Origin: GWC2-37-8 sp964485555
GTDB taxonomy: Bacteria; Patescibacteriota; Minisyncoccia; Moranbacterales; GWC2-37-73
Direction of reading: 5' to 3'
NCBI GenBank assembly: GCA_964485555.1
Contig: CAZAJN010000083.1
Span: forward strand, 1 to 25,044
Length of the DNA stretch: 25,044 nt
Within the stretch, counting starts at the first letter, position 1, and every line of letters starts with the position of its first letter. The notes under the pieces were generated by a model. That model was not told the DNA's origin, made no database searches, and saw only the letters and a program-made list of their open reading frames with translations. The position numbers and the translations under genes are program-made. Shown piece by piece: positions 13,855 through 20,630 of this stretch.

Positions 13855-14460
13855 TTACATTTCTCTAAAGAAAAGGACAACGAAGTTGTACGGTCCGTTG
13901 GAGGCATCGTCGACGCCTTCCATAGCTTTCTTGTCCTCCTTCCACAAGAATCTCTCGGGGAACTTCCTTCTGATGCTGAGATCCACGATGTCGCAAGCCA
14001 GATCCGATCTTTCGCAGGTAAGGATGTCTTCGACTTCCTTGATGGTTCTAGCTTCGACATACTTTATGCACACTTTCTCTTTCTTTTCTTTTTCGAAACG
14101 GATGCAGCGAAACGAGGGGCTGTAGAGGGAGTGCATGTTTATTTCATCCTTCACTTCTTCCCCATTCATGAATATGGGGATAGTACCCTGCTCGAATGTG
14201 ACAGTGTTGTATGCCCGCCCAACCGGACTCATGCCAGTAGGACTGTTTAGGCACTGCCACTTCTTTTCGACATCACCAATCACGACAACAAGAGCGTGCT
14301 GGTGAACATCGAATAGTTCAGGGTTGTCGTAGATCGTGACCACATGAATTCCAGGCTGAATTTCGTCCGGTACGAATACTGCTTCTCCGAAACCGGTCAT
14401 CACTTCAGCGATTTCATCAAACGAAACGAACTTGGCGATTGTTGCGATAACTTTTGTCAT
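13855..14460 (-). CDS. Hypothetical 201-residue protein
   Basis: No family is recognised. The protein is soluble and of mixed alpha/beta composition (MTKVIATIAKFVSFDEIAEV at the start; HVVTIYDNPELFDVHQHALV near residue 40). An upstream in-frame ATG at 14505 exists, but an AAAGGAGAAG ribosome-binding site lies just before ATG 14460 and the promoter would start transcripts close to 14502, so 14460 is chosen. Codons are visibly richer in G and C (GTC, GAG, TTC, TCG) than in the neighbouring Fic and HD genes, which hints at separate origin. It has its own promoter with a G10 tract upstream and its own terminator. Confidence 0.65.
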   Translation of the reverse strand: MTKVIATIAKFVSFDEIAEVMTGFGEAVFVPDEIQPGIHVVTIYDNPELFDVHQHALVVVIGDVEKKWQCLNSPTGMSPVGRAYNTVTFEQGTIPIFMNGEEVKDEINMHSLYSPSFRCIRFEKEKKEKVCIKYVEARTIKEVEDILTCERSDLACDIVDLSIRRKFPERFLWKEDKKAMEGVDDASNGPYNFVVLFFREM

Positions 14461-14508
14461 TGCATCTTCTCCTTTGTCTTGGGATTTGTGCTTCTCAAGG
14501 AACACTAA

Positions 14509-14537
14509 AATATGCTCCTATTTTGTCCTTTTGTCAA
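14509..14537 (-). promoter_or_regulatory. Promoter of the 201-residue orphan gene
   Basis: On the minus strand TTGACA (14537-14532), a 17-nt spacer and CATATT (14514-14509). A TATTTT at slightly longer spacing is an alternative -10. Confidence 0.6.
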
Positions 14538-14548
14538 GCCAAATTTAT

Positions 14549-14558
14549 CCCCCCCCCC
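14549..14558. repeat. Ten-base C/G homopolymer upstream of a promoter
   Basis: Ten C on the plus strand (ten G on the minus strand) end 11 nt upstream of the -35 box at 14532-14537. Homopolymers of this length slip during replication. One next to a promoter can alter expression between cells. Confidence 0.7.
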
Positions 14559-14561
14559 GAA

Positions 14562-14624
14562 TTCGAAGGCTCATTTCTCTATACAAAAACAGAGCTCAAC
14601 TGAGCTCTGTTTAGCATGCACGGG
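14562..14624. repeat. 63-bp repeat block (terminator plus GCACGGG), copy B
   Basis: Near-identical to 10728-10790. The hairpin AAACAGAGCTC/GAGCTCTGTTT is at 14587-14612, and the block runs directly into repeat copy 5. Confidence 0.8.
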
Positions 14625-14717
14625 CTAGGGTACATGCTTCGAACCGATATCATTGAAAATTGGGAGTCAGTAGAGAGCAGATTGAACCGTGCAATGGCTT
14701 TGGAAAAGCAAACATAG
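14616..14717 (+). repeat. Dispersed peptide repeat, copy 5 (33-residue frame)
   Basis: An ATG-to-TAG frame of 33 residues: MHGLGYMLRTDIIENWESVE then SRLNRAMALEKQT. Its ATG is in the GCATGCACGGG block. It is the closest relative of copy 4. It is bracketed by hairpins at 14587-14612 and 14724-14765. Confidence 0.6.
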
Positions 14718-14723
14718 CAAAAG

Positions 14724-14765
14724 AAAAACGACCCGGTGCTGTTAAGCAACGGATCGTTGTTTTTC
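14724..14765. terminator. Terminator of the 209-residue orphan operon
   Basis: The imperfect stem AAAAACGA(C)CCG / CGG(A)TCGTTGTTTTT lies 18 nt past the stop at 14783 and has T-rich flanks on both strands. Confidence 0.7.
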
Positions 14766-14782
14766 TGTAAACTGCGGAAATC

Positions 14783-15412
14783 TTAATCGGCTTCGTTCAG
14801 GGGCCACGTTTTTTCACGGGTCTCTTTATCCGCATACTGCTTCTGACTGAGGACATCTGCCGGCACGCCGAGGTCGTCACCCATGCACATTTCTTCGGCT
14901 CTCTTCTTCCAGGCATCGACGATCTCATCGTGGCCTTTCGGAATCTTGGTTGCCTTGATCAGTGTGGCCAGGGACTCGAGCTCAGCAGAAGATGCGACGC
15001 TGATTGCATCCACGACCGACTCGTGAAAGGGGCGCTTTTTCTTTTCCGGAGCCAGTCCTTCGACTTTTGCGGAATCGAGCTTGCTACCGTCGGGAGGATA
15101 AAGGATGACGTTTTCCCCGACAATCATCGAGTTCAGGCACATCCTATCACCACCTTCAGTCCCCGGTCCGATATTGCTCACGGAGTAAATCTCGAGACTG
15201 GCCGAGTAGTCAAGGTTGTCTTCCTTGACCCACTTGTTGGGCAACGGAGGGAAGCCTTCGCCCTTCGCCATCCAGGAGAATTTGATCTTGAGGTCGCCAT
15301 CTTCGACAACGATGCTCTCGATTTCACCCCTGAAGAGATAGCGCTCTACCTGGTTTTGAATTTCAGCCTGTCCACCAACGAACCCTGCTACATCTGCGCT
15401 TGTCAGTTTCAT
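14783..15412 (-). CDS. Hypothetical 209-residue protein, GC-rich codons
   Basis: No family is recognised. The N-terminal half is beta-rich (RYLFRGEIESIVVEDGDLKI near residue 24), perhaps a small barrel or sandwich. The C-terminal half is helical and charged (HESVVDAISVASSAELESLA near 129). The start ATG has a strong GGAGGAGG ribosome-binding site. Base use is clearly more GC-rich than the rest of the window, as in the gene at 13855-14460. It is the second gene of a two-gene unit with the small membrane protein at 15447-15761 (34-nt gap). Confidence 0.65.
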   Translation of the reverse strand: MKLTSADVAGFVGGQAEIQNQVERYLFRGEIESIVVEDGDLKIKFSWMAKGEGFPPLPNKWVKEDNLDYSASLEIYSVSNIGPGTEGGDRMCLNSMIVGENVILYPPDGSKLDSAKVEGLAPEKKKRPFHESVVDAISVASSAELESLATLIKATKIPKGHDEIVDAWKKRAEEMCMGDDLGVPADVLSQKQYADKETREKTWPLNEAD

Positions 15413-15446
15413 CTTGAACCTCCTCCTTGAGATAGTTCTGCTTGGG

Positions 15447-15761
15447 TTATTTGTGTTTGTGATTTTCCCAGTCTTGCAACATCACATAAAGCCTGTCGGC
15501 AGTGATAATAAATGACCCTCCTAACGCCATTATCATTACCACCACCATCGGAATCGGAATAATAAAGTTCTTGCTTTCGACAATATACTTTCCGAATGCA
15601 AGAATTCCCTCCTTGTAATTAATAAACATCCCGAGGCGTGGATAACCGCGCAAGGCACCGATCCATGGCAGAATCGCAATTGGCGGAATTACCACCAAAA
15701 GAAATCCGAGAACATATAAGCCAACTTTCACATACTTCCAATTAGGACTGTAGATATTCAT
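15447..15761 (-). CDS. Hypothetical 104-residue membrane protein
   Basis: Two clear hydrophobic segments (about 12-35, VGLYVLGFLLVVIPPIAILP, and 66-88, NFIIPIPMVVVMIMALGGSF) are joined by a polar loop of about 30 residues. Both ends are hydrophilic and the tail is basic (QDWENHKHK). An inner-membrane hairpin topology is expected. A GAGGAGA ribosome-binding site precedes the ATG. It heads a two-gene unit with the orphan at 14783-15412. Function is unknown. Confidence 0.65.
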   Translation of the reverse strand: MNIYSPNWKYVKVGLYVLGFLLVVIPPIAILPWIGALRGYPRLGMFINYKEGILAFGKYIVESKNFIIPIPMVVVMIMALGGSFIITADRLYVMLQDWENHKHK

Positions 15762-15863
15762 GAGAATCTCCTCTGATGGAATGATTTTTGATACGAAACA
15801 GTATAGAAAAGATTAGTTTAATATTCTCAATGCTGCTTCGTATACTTTGTTAATGAACTGCGA

Positions 15864-15892
15864 ATACTATCATAAAATAAAGAAAATGTCAA
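15864..15892 (-). promoter_or_regulatory. Promoter of the membrane protein / orphan unit
   Basis: On the minus strand TTGACA (15892-15887), a 17-nt spacer and TAGTAT (15869-15864). The leader to ATG 15761 is about 95 nt. Confidence 0.7.
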
Positions 15893-15918
15893 TATTTGTG
15901 CATGTTTATTGTGTTAAT

Positions 15919-15955
15919 ACGCAAAGAAAGGCTTTATTTGAGCCTTTCTTTGCGT
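15919..15955. terminator. Long perfect hairpin ending the 16-23 kb gene run
   Basis: A 15-bp perfect stem ACGCAAAGAAAGGCT/AGCCTTTCTTTGCGT with loop TTATTTG lies 84 nt past the stop at 16039. There is no strict T tract directly after it, but the stem is very stable and separates two units. Confidence 0.65.
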
Positions 15956-16038
15956 AATGATTATATTTTTTTGTGTAAACACGAAAACAAATCAGCCCCT
16001 TTGTTTAATTTGCGATAATTGAAGAAAAAAAATCCAAA

Positions 16039-17046
16039 TTATTTTTCAAAAATTGTTGGAACATAATTTTTTAACACACTTAGTATCTGAATAATAGAAT
16101 CCGCATAATCACTGCTGGGATTGTATATTTTTATTATTTTTTTCACTTCAGAATATTCTGGTGAAAAAGAATCAAATGTTTCGCCAATAAGAGCCTTAGA
16201 ATTTTCAAGCCTATTGGAAGCAATTTTTATACTCTCTTCGTCAGTTAATGGCTTGTTGGATTTTACTTGCGCAATACCGACAGAAAGCTCGCATGCAAAA
16301 ATTCTTACAAAAAAGTTCTCTATTTTTCTTATTATTGCCGGCCTATTCATATCCTCAAATATCAATATTGCGAATAAAAGAGCAGGTGAGCACTTACTAT
16401 TTTCACAATTTTTTAATATAGATTCCTCAAATTTTATTTGAATTTTATTATAAATTGTTATTATATAATTTTCTCTAATATTTTGCTTTTCAAGATCTTC
16501 ATTGTAGGTGTCAGCCCTATTTGTCGCGTCCAAATAAAGTATCACCAATGTGGCAATAAGCAAACTAGACCAAGCATTATCCACAATACCATTTACACTA
16601 GGTGCTAAATATTTTATTGGAATATACTTATATATAAATAAGACAATACCAACGACTACAAGTACAAAAAATATATTAATAATATGAACAATTTTTTCTG
16701 AAATAATGACCTTTTTCTTTATTACTTGAAGTATGTCTCTTGGTAAAAGAAAAATTAAAGCAGACAAGCAAAGAGGTACAACTATATCCTTATTTGGAAA
16801 GTATTTTTGATAAATTGAAGCAAGTAGAGTGAACACTATAAGAGGTGGTAGTGAACGAAATAAAATGTATTTCCACCATCGCTTTTTGCCTCCAGCAACA
16901 AATTCATTGACGGTAACATAATTATTATATGGTCGATATTTCGCGACTGGGCCTTGCTTGCTCGCATCATCGCTATACCGAATTAATCGAAAAAATAATT
17001 CGATAAGTAAACCAGCAATAATTGGTATTAGCCAAATCATATTCAT
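16039..17046 (-). CDS. Multi-spanning membrane protein with C-terminal lysozyme-like domain
   Basis: A 335-residue protein. Five hydrophobic segments occupy the first half (about 3-22, 60-80, 88-102, 117-142, 157-173). After residue ~190 a soluble region begins. In it, PALLFAILIFEDMNRP (221-236) and ELSVGIAQVK (253-262) recall the catalytic-glutamate helix and the G-x-x-Q loop of lysozyme/SLT transglycosylase folds; E231 is the candidate catalytic residue. If so, the domain would cleave peptidoglycan, but its side of the membrane is not determined. The start is 5 nt after the stop of the helical orphan upstream, so the two are coupled. As the last gene of the HNH trio it could be a membrane or wall-attacking effector (inference). 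Confidence 0.6.
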   Translation of the reverse strand: MNMIWLIPIIAGLLIELFFRLIRYSDDASKQGPVAKYRPYNNYVTVNEFVAGGKKRWWKYILFRSLPPLIVFTLLASIYQKYFPNKDIVVPLCLSALIFLLPRDILQVIKKKVIISEKIVHIINIFFVLVVVGIVLFIYKYIPIKYLAPSVNGIVDNAWSSLLIATLVILYLDATNRADTYNEDLEKQNIRENYIITIYNKIQIKFEESILKNCENSKCSPALLFAILIFEDMNRPAIIRKIENFFVRIFACELSVGIAQVKSNKPLTDEESIKIASNRLENSKALIGETFDSFSPEYSEVKKIIKIYNPSSDYADSIIQILSVLKNYVPTIFEK

Positions 17047-17051
17047 AATAA

Positions 17052-17786
17052 TTAATTTTTATGCTTTGATAATTCCTCTATAATATGCATATATGCTCCC
17101 ATAATATGATAAAAGTGAGGACATAGGATTCCACTCATACACCTTGAAACCCAGCAAAGTTTTTCCAATTGTACCCTGATGTCATTTTTGTATTCATTAA
17201 ATGGCTTCATGGTATGAAAAATAAGAACATACATTTGTGGATCTTCTTCGATTTTCATTCCTAACTCTTCAGCAAAAAAGTGAAAGTTAGCCGTGCCCCA
17301 ATTCAATAATCCATCTTGAATATGATCAGAAGCTAGACTCCTTATTGTTACAGCTTGGAATAAAATATCAAAAACTGGTTGTTTTATTATTCCCTGACTC
17401 AAACAACTTTCTAAGAATTTTTTTGTGCTTATGCCGGTTGAAATATGCTGTTTCTTGATATTATTGGATGATTTAACAAATAACATTAATATTGATATTG
17501 ATGAGTAAATACTCTGCAAAAATGCCATCTGTTTATCAAAAAATTCCTGCTGAAAATTTTGCAAATTGGTGGGCTTTAAATAACTCTGAAATGAAACACC
17601 ATATAATTTTCTTTCAGCAACAATAACCTCATTAAATCTTACATTCAATGAAAGAACTGCTTCAGATAGTTTTCCTAAATAATTTTCTTCGCCAGGAAAA
17701 AGACCTTTCAAATTAGATTGAATTTTTTCTAAATCCTCTATCTTATAGGCAGATTTATTATATCGCCTTGTAAATCCGCTCGCCAT
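17052..17786 (-). CDS. Hypothetical helical protein between HNH and membrane-lysozyme genes
   Basis: No family is recognised. The protein of about 244 residues is almost entirely helical, with long amphipathic stretches (YKIEDLEKIQSNLKGLFPGE near the start; FQQEFFDKQMAFLQSIYSSI mid-protein) and one moderately hydrophobic run. The start is uncertain: the frame is open to an ATG at 17822, but all candidate starts overlap the end of the HNH gene. ATG 17786 (MASGFTRRYN) gives the shortest overlap (29 nt) and is chosen without support from a ribosome-binding site. Tight overlap with the genes on both sides makes it the central member of a three-gene module. Confidence 0.6.
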   Translation of the reverse strand: MASGFTRRYNKSAYKIEDLEKIQSNLKGLFPGEENYLGKLSEAVLSLNVRFNEVIVAERKLYGVSFQSYLKPTNLQNFQQEFFDKQMAFLQSIYSSISILMLFVKSSNNIKKQHISTGISTKKFLESCLSQGIIKQPVFDILFQAVTIRSLASDHIQDGLLNWGTANFHFFAEELGMKIEEDPQMYVLIFHTMKPFNEYKNDIRVQLEKLCWVSRCMSGILCPHFYHIMGAYMHIIEELSKHKN

Positions 17787-18969
17787 TATGCGGATCATCA
17801 TATTCAATAGTTTTTTCATCAATCCATTTTGGTTTAAATTCTTTAGCTTCAGATATTGCTATTACCTCCTCCGTCATCGCATATACATCAAACACTCTCA
17901 ATTTTACCTCTTCCTTACTTTGTATGAATTCTTCGTTACTTTCAACATCAAAAAATACGGGATAATCACTATAAACTATTTTTCCATTAAAAGGATTAAA
18001 GGCGACATCCCTTGATCCGAAACTTCGTGGTAATTCATACCGAGCGAATTGTCCATTGTCTGCATTTAAACTAAACAGATTAATAATACTTGGCCCAAAA
18101 CCACTATAAAACCATATCGTGTGTTCATGCCACACAAGCAAACTTGGGAGGAGTTGCAATGGACGTCCTGCTTTAAATTTGATTTTTCCAAATTCTTTTT
18201 GAACTATTTTTTTAAGAATTTTTCCTTGCTCATTTATTAAAATTACCTCTTCTTTGTTGTTTTTCGAGGAATATAAAAGTGATATAAACAGACCATCATC
18301 AGAAACCCTAAAATCCAATCCCCTATTTGTATAAATTTTTTTAGCTGGCTTATTCTTACTATATGCCCACAACTCATCCGTCCAATTTTCATTTTTCTCA
18401 TATCCTTCATCTCCTCCAGTTCTATGTATTATGTACAATAAATCTTTAACAAACTCGCTATTATGATAATGCCTAAAGAAAATATCAGACAACGTGCAGA
18501 AGTATTTTTTCTTATTAGTAGTTTGATCGATTAAATATATATCAAATTTTGTTTTATCGGATGCATTTTTTCTAATAACAACTTCACTAACTGGAGCAAA
18601 GCCAACGCTAAAATCAATGTTTCTTACCATGGCAAATTGAATCCTGTTCTCGTGTTGCACCTTCCAAGAAAGTAGTCTTTCGATCGAATAAAGCCTCTCG
18701 TCCCTGTCAATCAAATCGTGACAGACACTACAAAGCCATATCGCATTAGAAATACAACTTCTTTCCTCAGCTGTCATACTTTTATCATGTCTAGCACTTC
18801 CTGGACTCTTTCCGGCAATATGGGCCGCCTTTCCAATAATAGTGGACTTATTTAGATCAGAGTGGGGACCACTAGTTGGTCGCAAGCATTTGGGATTTGA
18901 ACAAGTTTGTGCCGCTCTTGCCGACAAAATCTTTTTTGTACGTTCTGAAAATTCATTTTTATTCTGCAT
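17758..18969 (-). CDS. HNH endonuclease fused to a beta-propeller-like C-terminal region
   Basis: A 403-residue protein. The N-terminal ~115 residues form an HNH nuclease of the type found in CBASS effector Cap5 and related defence proteins: CSNPKC (C23/C28), AAHI (H50), an E-E-R helix, ISNAIWLC (N75, C80), and SVCHDLIDRD (C83, H84), then LLSWKVQHE. The remaining ~290 residues are beta-rich with recurring units such as DFRVSDDGLFISLLYSS and SRDVAFNPFNGKIVYSD, like TolB/WD-type propeller blades. This could be a ligand- or protein-sensing part in place of SAVED (inference). The frame extends to a GTG at 19002, but ATG 18969, 7 nt after the upstream stop, is preferred. It heads a tight three-gene group. 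Confidence 0.8.
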   Translation of the reverse strand: MQNKNEFSERTKKILSARAAQTCSNPKCLRPTSGPHSDLNKSTIIGKAAHIAGKSPGSARHDKSMTAEERSCISNAIWLCSVCHDLIDRDERLYSIERLLSWKVQHENRIQFAMVRNIDFSVGFAPVSEVVIRKNASDKTKFDIYLIDQTTNKKKYFCTLSDIFFRHYHNSEFVKDLLYIIHRTGGDEGYEKNENWTDELWAYSKNKPAKKIYTNRGLDFRVSDDGLFISLLYSSKNNKEEVILINEQGKILKKIVQKEFGKIKFKAGRPLQLLPSLLVWHEHTIWFYSGFGPSIINLFSLNADNGQFARYELPRSFGSRDVAFNPFNGKIVYSDYPVFFDVESNEEFIQSKEEVKLRVFDVYAMTEEVIAISEAKEFKPKWIDEKTIEYDDPHNGERIYKAI

Positions 18970-18976
18970 AGATATA

Positions 18977-19570
18977 CTACATTTCAAAAGTTTCAAATTC
19001 ACCTTCTTTTAATGCATAAATTGGAAGACTTGCATCGCCATATTTTTCAAGTTCAGCATAACCATTTTCCCAATCAACTGCTCCGCGAGGATCATTTATG
19101 CCATATTCTGATTTATAATGCGCAAGAAATTTTATTGGCAAAATTCCAAGCCCATCAAGGCACTCTCTCCAATCGCAAGTCCAAAAATGTTTTGATAAAA
19201 CATCTGAACCAGCAGAACTACCAGCGATAACCTTTCCTGCCCAAATTTTTGACACATCAAATTGCTTAAGCCAAAATTGAATCAAGTGGTCATCTCCGCC
19301 ATGAATAAAAATTGCGTCGCTTTCTTTTATTTGCTCCTCAAATTTATCCGGCAATGCCAAAGTCAAAATAGGGTTAATATCACCAAAAACATCCTTAAAA
19401 TATTGCTCATCTTTGGCGAAATTTTCTTCCCATTTCTCGCGAGCCTTAGCAAAATAACAAATAAGCAACTTTGGATTTTCACCGAGTCCCTTGAAAATTT
19501 CATCGAAAAATTTTCTACCTCTATCAGCAGAAGTCATCGCCCTTCCCGAATTTAAAACATATTTTGTCAT
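18977..19570 (-). CDS. Peptidase S51 (peptidase E / cyanophycinase-like) family protein
   Basis: A 197-residue serine peptidase relative, cytoplasmic. Family landmarks: AIFIHGGDDHLIQFWL (87-101, where most members have G-G-N), and the nucleophile elbow VIAGSSAGSDVL (114-125) with S119 as the expected catalytic serine. Members cleave Asp-X dipeptides or related bonds, but this protein resembles the uncharacterised Type 1 glutamine amidotransferase-like branch, so the substrate is open. The frame extends to an ATG at 19597 inside the preceding gene; ATG 19570 (MTKYVLNSG), 4 nt after that gene's stop, is more likely. It sits directly upstream of the HNH gene with a 7-nt gap. Confidence 0.82.
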   Translation of the reverse strand: MTKYVLNSGRAMTSADRGRKFFDEIFKGLGENPKLLICYFAKAREKWEENFAKDEQYFKDVFGDINPILTLALPDKFEEQIKESDAIFIHGGDDHLIQFWLKQFDVSKIWAGKVIAGSSAGSDVLSKHFWTCDWRECLDGLGILPIKFLAHYKSEYGINDPRGAVDWENGYAELEKYGDASLPIYALKEGEFETFEM

Positions 19571-19574
19571 AGGA

Positions 19575-20159
19575 TTATTTTTCAATTGACATGCCATTCA
19601 TATTAATTATTTTCAATCCAGAATTACCTTTTTCCAATTCGCAAAAAGCACAGTCTGATATTTCCTTAACTTTTCCAAATTTCAGAACATCTCTAAATAA
19701 ACATCTTATGAACCCACCATGAGAAACTATCGCAACGGTTTCATATGAAGAGTTAGCTATATTTTCAAATGTTGCATCAACTCTCTCCAAAAGATGCTCG
19801 TATGTTTCAGCATCCTCAATTGTGTTTCTGTGATCTCCAAGTAAATCTACATGCTCAGGATAATTAATCTTAGCCTCTTCTTTGTTCATTCCAGTCAAAA
19901 CGCCATATGCATTTCTTTCTCTTAAATCATCAACAACCTTAATTTCACAGTTCAGCTTATCTTTCAAGATATCAGATGTTTCCTTGGCTCGTATTCGCGG
20001 ACTTGAAAAAATAATTTCTATACCACGATTTGCAATTTTTTCAGCTAATTCCTTGGCTTGAGCGATTCCTTTTTCTGTCAGATGATCATCATAATCTCCA
20101 CCATACTTATTTTCCACATCAGAAGTTGTTTCACCGTGACGAATTATAAATATTTTCAT
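19575..20159 (-). CDS. Histidine phosphatase family protein (phosphoglycerate-mutase-like)
   Basis: A 194-residue cytoplasmic phosphatase. The phospho-accepting histidine is H8 in IIRHGE, with R53-P... replaced by SSPRIRAKET (52-61) as the second arginine region, an acid in DLRERNAYG (E81), and the second histidine H147 in IVSHGG. All parts of the branch 1 histidine phosphatase active site are present. Substrates in this family range from phosphoglycerate to small phosphoesters and cannot be told here. The gene starts 4 nt after the HIT gene stop, within an operon-like run. Confidence 0.93.
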   Translation of the reverse strand: MKIFIIRHGETTSDVENKYGGDYDDHLTEKGIAQAKELAEKIANRGIEIIFSSPRIRAKETSDILKDKLNCEIKVVDDLRERNAYGVLTGMNKEEAKINYPEHVDLLGDHRNTIEDAETYEHLLERVDATFENIANSSYETVAIVSHGGFIRCLFRDVLKFGKVKEISDCAFCELEKGNSGLKIINMNGMSIEK

Positions 20160-20163
20160 AATC

Positions 20164-20625
20164 TTATAAATACTTTTTTAATTCTTCCGCATAAGCGATT
20201 CTTTCTTGTGGATCTGAAACTCGCGCATTATTCATGTGCTGATAAATTTCATCACCATCGAATCGCGGAAAAATATGCATGTGATAATGGAAAGCATGTT
20301 GATTGCTTGCTGGCTCATTGTTTTGCTGAATCATGACACCATCACAATTGCGAGCTTTTTTCATTGCAATCGCAATTTTCTTAGACACTGAAATTACTCT
20401 GCTCAAAACTTCTTTTGGTGTATCATACAAATTTTCAAAATGCTCATTCGGCACAACAATGACATGACCAGGATTATTTCCCACAAATTTTGAATTCACA
20501 AAAGCACAAACTAGATCGTCTTTATAAACAATATCTGCCTGCTTAAGCATTGTTGCGTCACTTTCAATTCCATTTACTCCCAAACATATTGGGCAATTGT
20601 AATTTTCAGGTGCGTGATTGTGCAT
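20164..20625 (-). CDS. HIT-family nucleotide hydrolase/transferase
   Basis: A 153-residue histidine-triad protein that binds and cleaves nucleotide conjugates such as dinucleoside polyphosphates or AMP-amides. The H-x-H-x-H motif is at H113, H115 and H117 (HAFHYHMHIFPR), and the upstream block NPGHVIVVPNEHFENLYD (51-68) is typical of the fold. A CPIC pair (C11/C14) near the N-terminus could hold zinc with other residues, as in several HIT proteins. It begins 5 nt after the SET pseudogene stop. Confidence 0.93.
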   Translation of the reverse strand: MHNHAPENYNCPICLGVNGIESDATMLKQADIVYKDDLVCAFVNSKFVGNNPGHVIVVPNEHFENLYDTPKEVLSRVISVSKKIAIAMKKARNCDGVMIQQNNEPASNQHAFHYHMHIFPRFDGDEIYQHMNNARVSDPQERIAYAEELKKYL

Positions 20626-20630
20626 AAATG

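Noticed and set aside
13670..14125. A 151-residue plus-strand frame beginning MFHLCTGLW
   Set aside because: It runs through a repeat, a strong terminator and the antisense of a gene with promoter and ribosome-binding site. The conserved peptide of repeat copy 3 is in another frame.
14460..14505. Start of the 201-residue orphan at ATG 14505
   Set aside because: It lies at the predicted transcription start, and a good ribosome-binding site precedes ATG 14460 instead.
8684..14717. A true integron with attC sites
   Set aside because: No integrase gene is in the window, the usual core-site pair was not recognised at the repeats, and each unit has its own promoter. The layout is kept only as an analogy.
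15919..15955. Another copy of the dispersed peptide repeat near the end of the array
   Set aside because: Only a hairpin is present; neither the GCACGGG tag nor the ENW core is found between 15762 and 16038.
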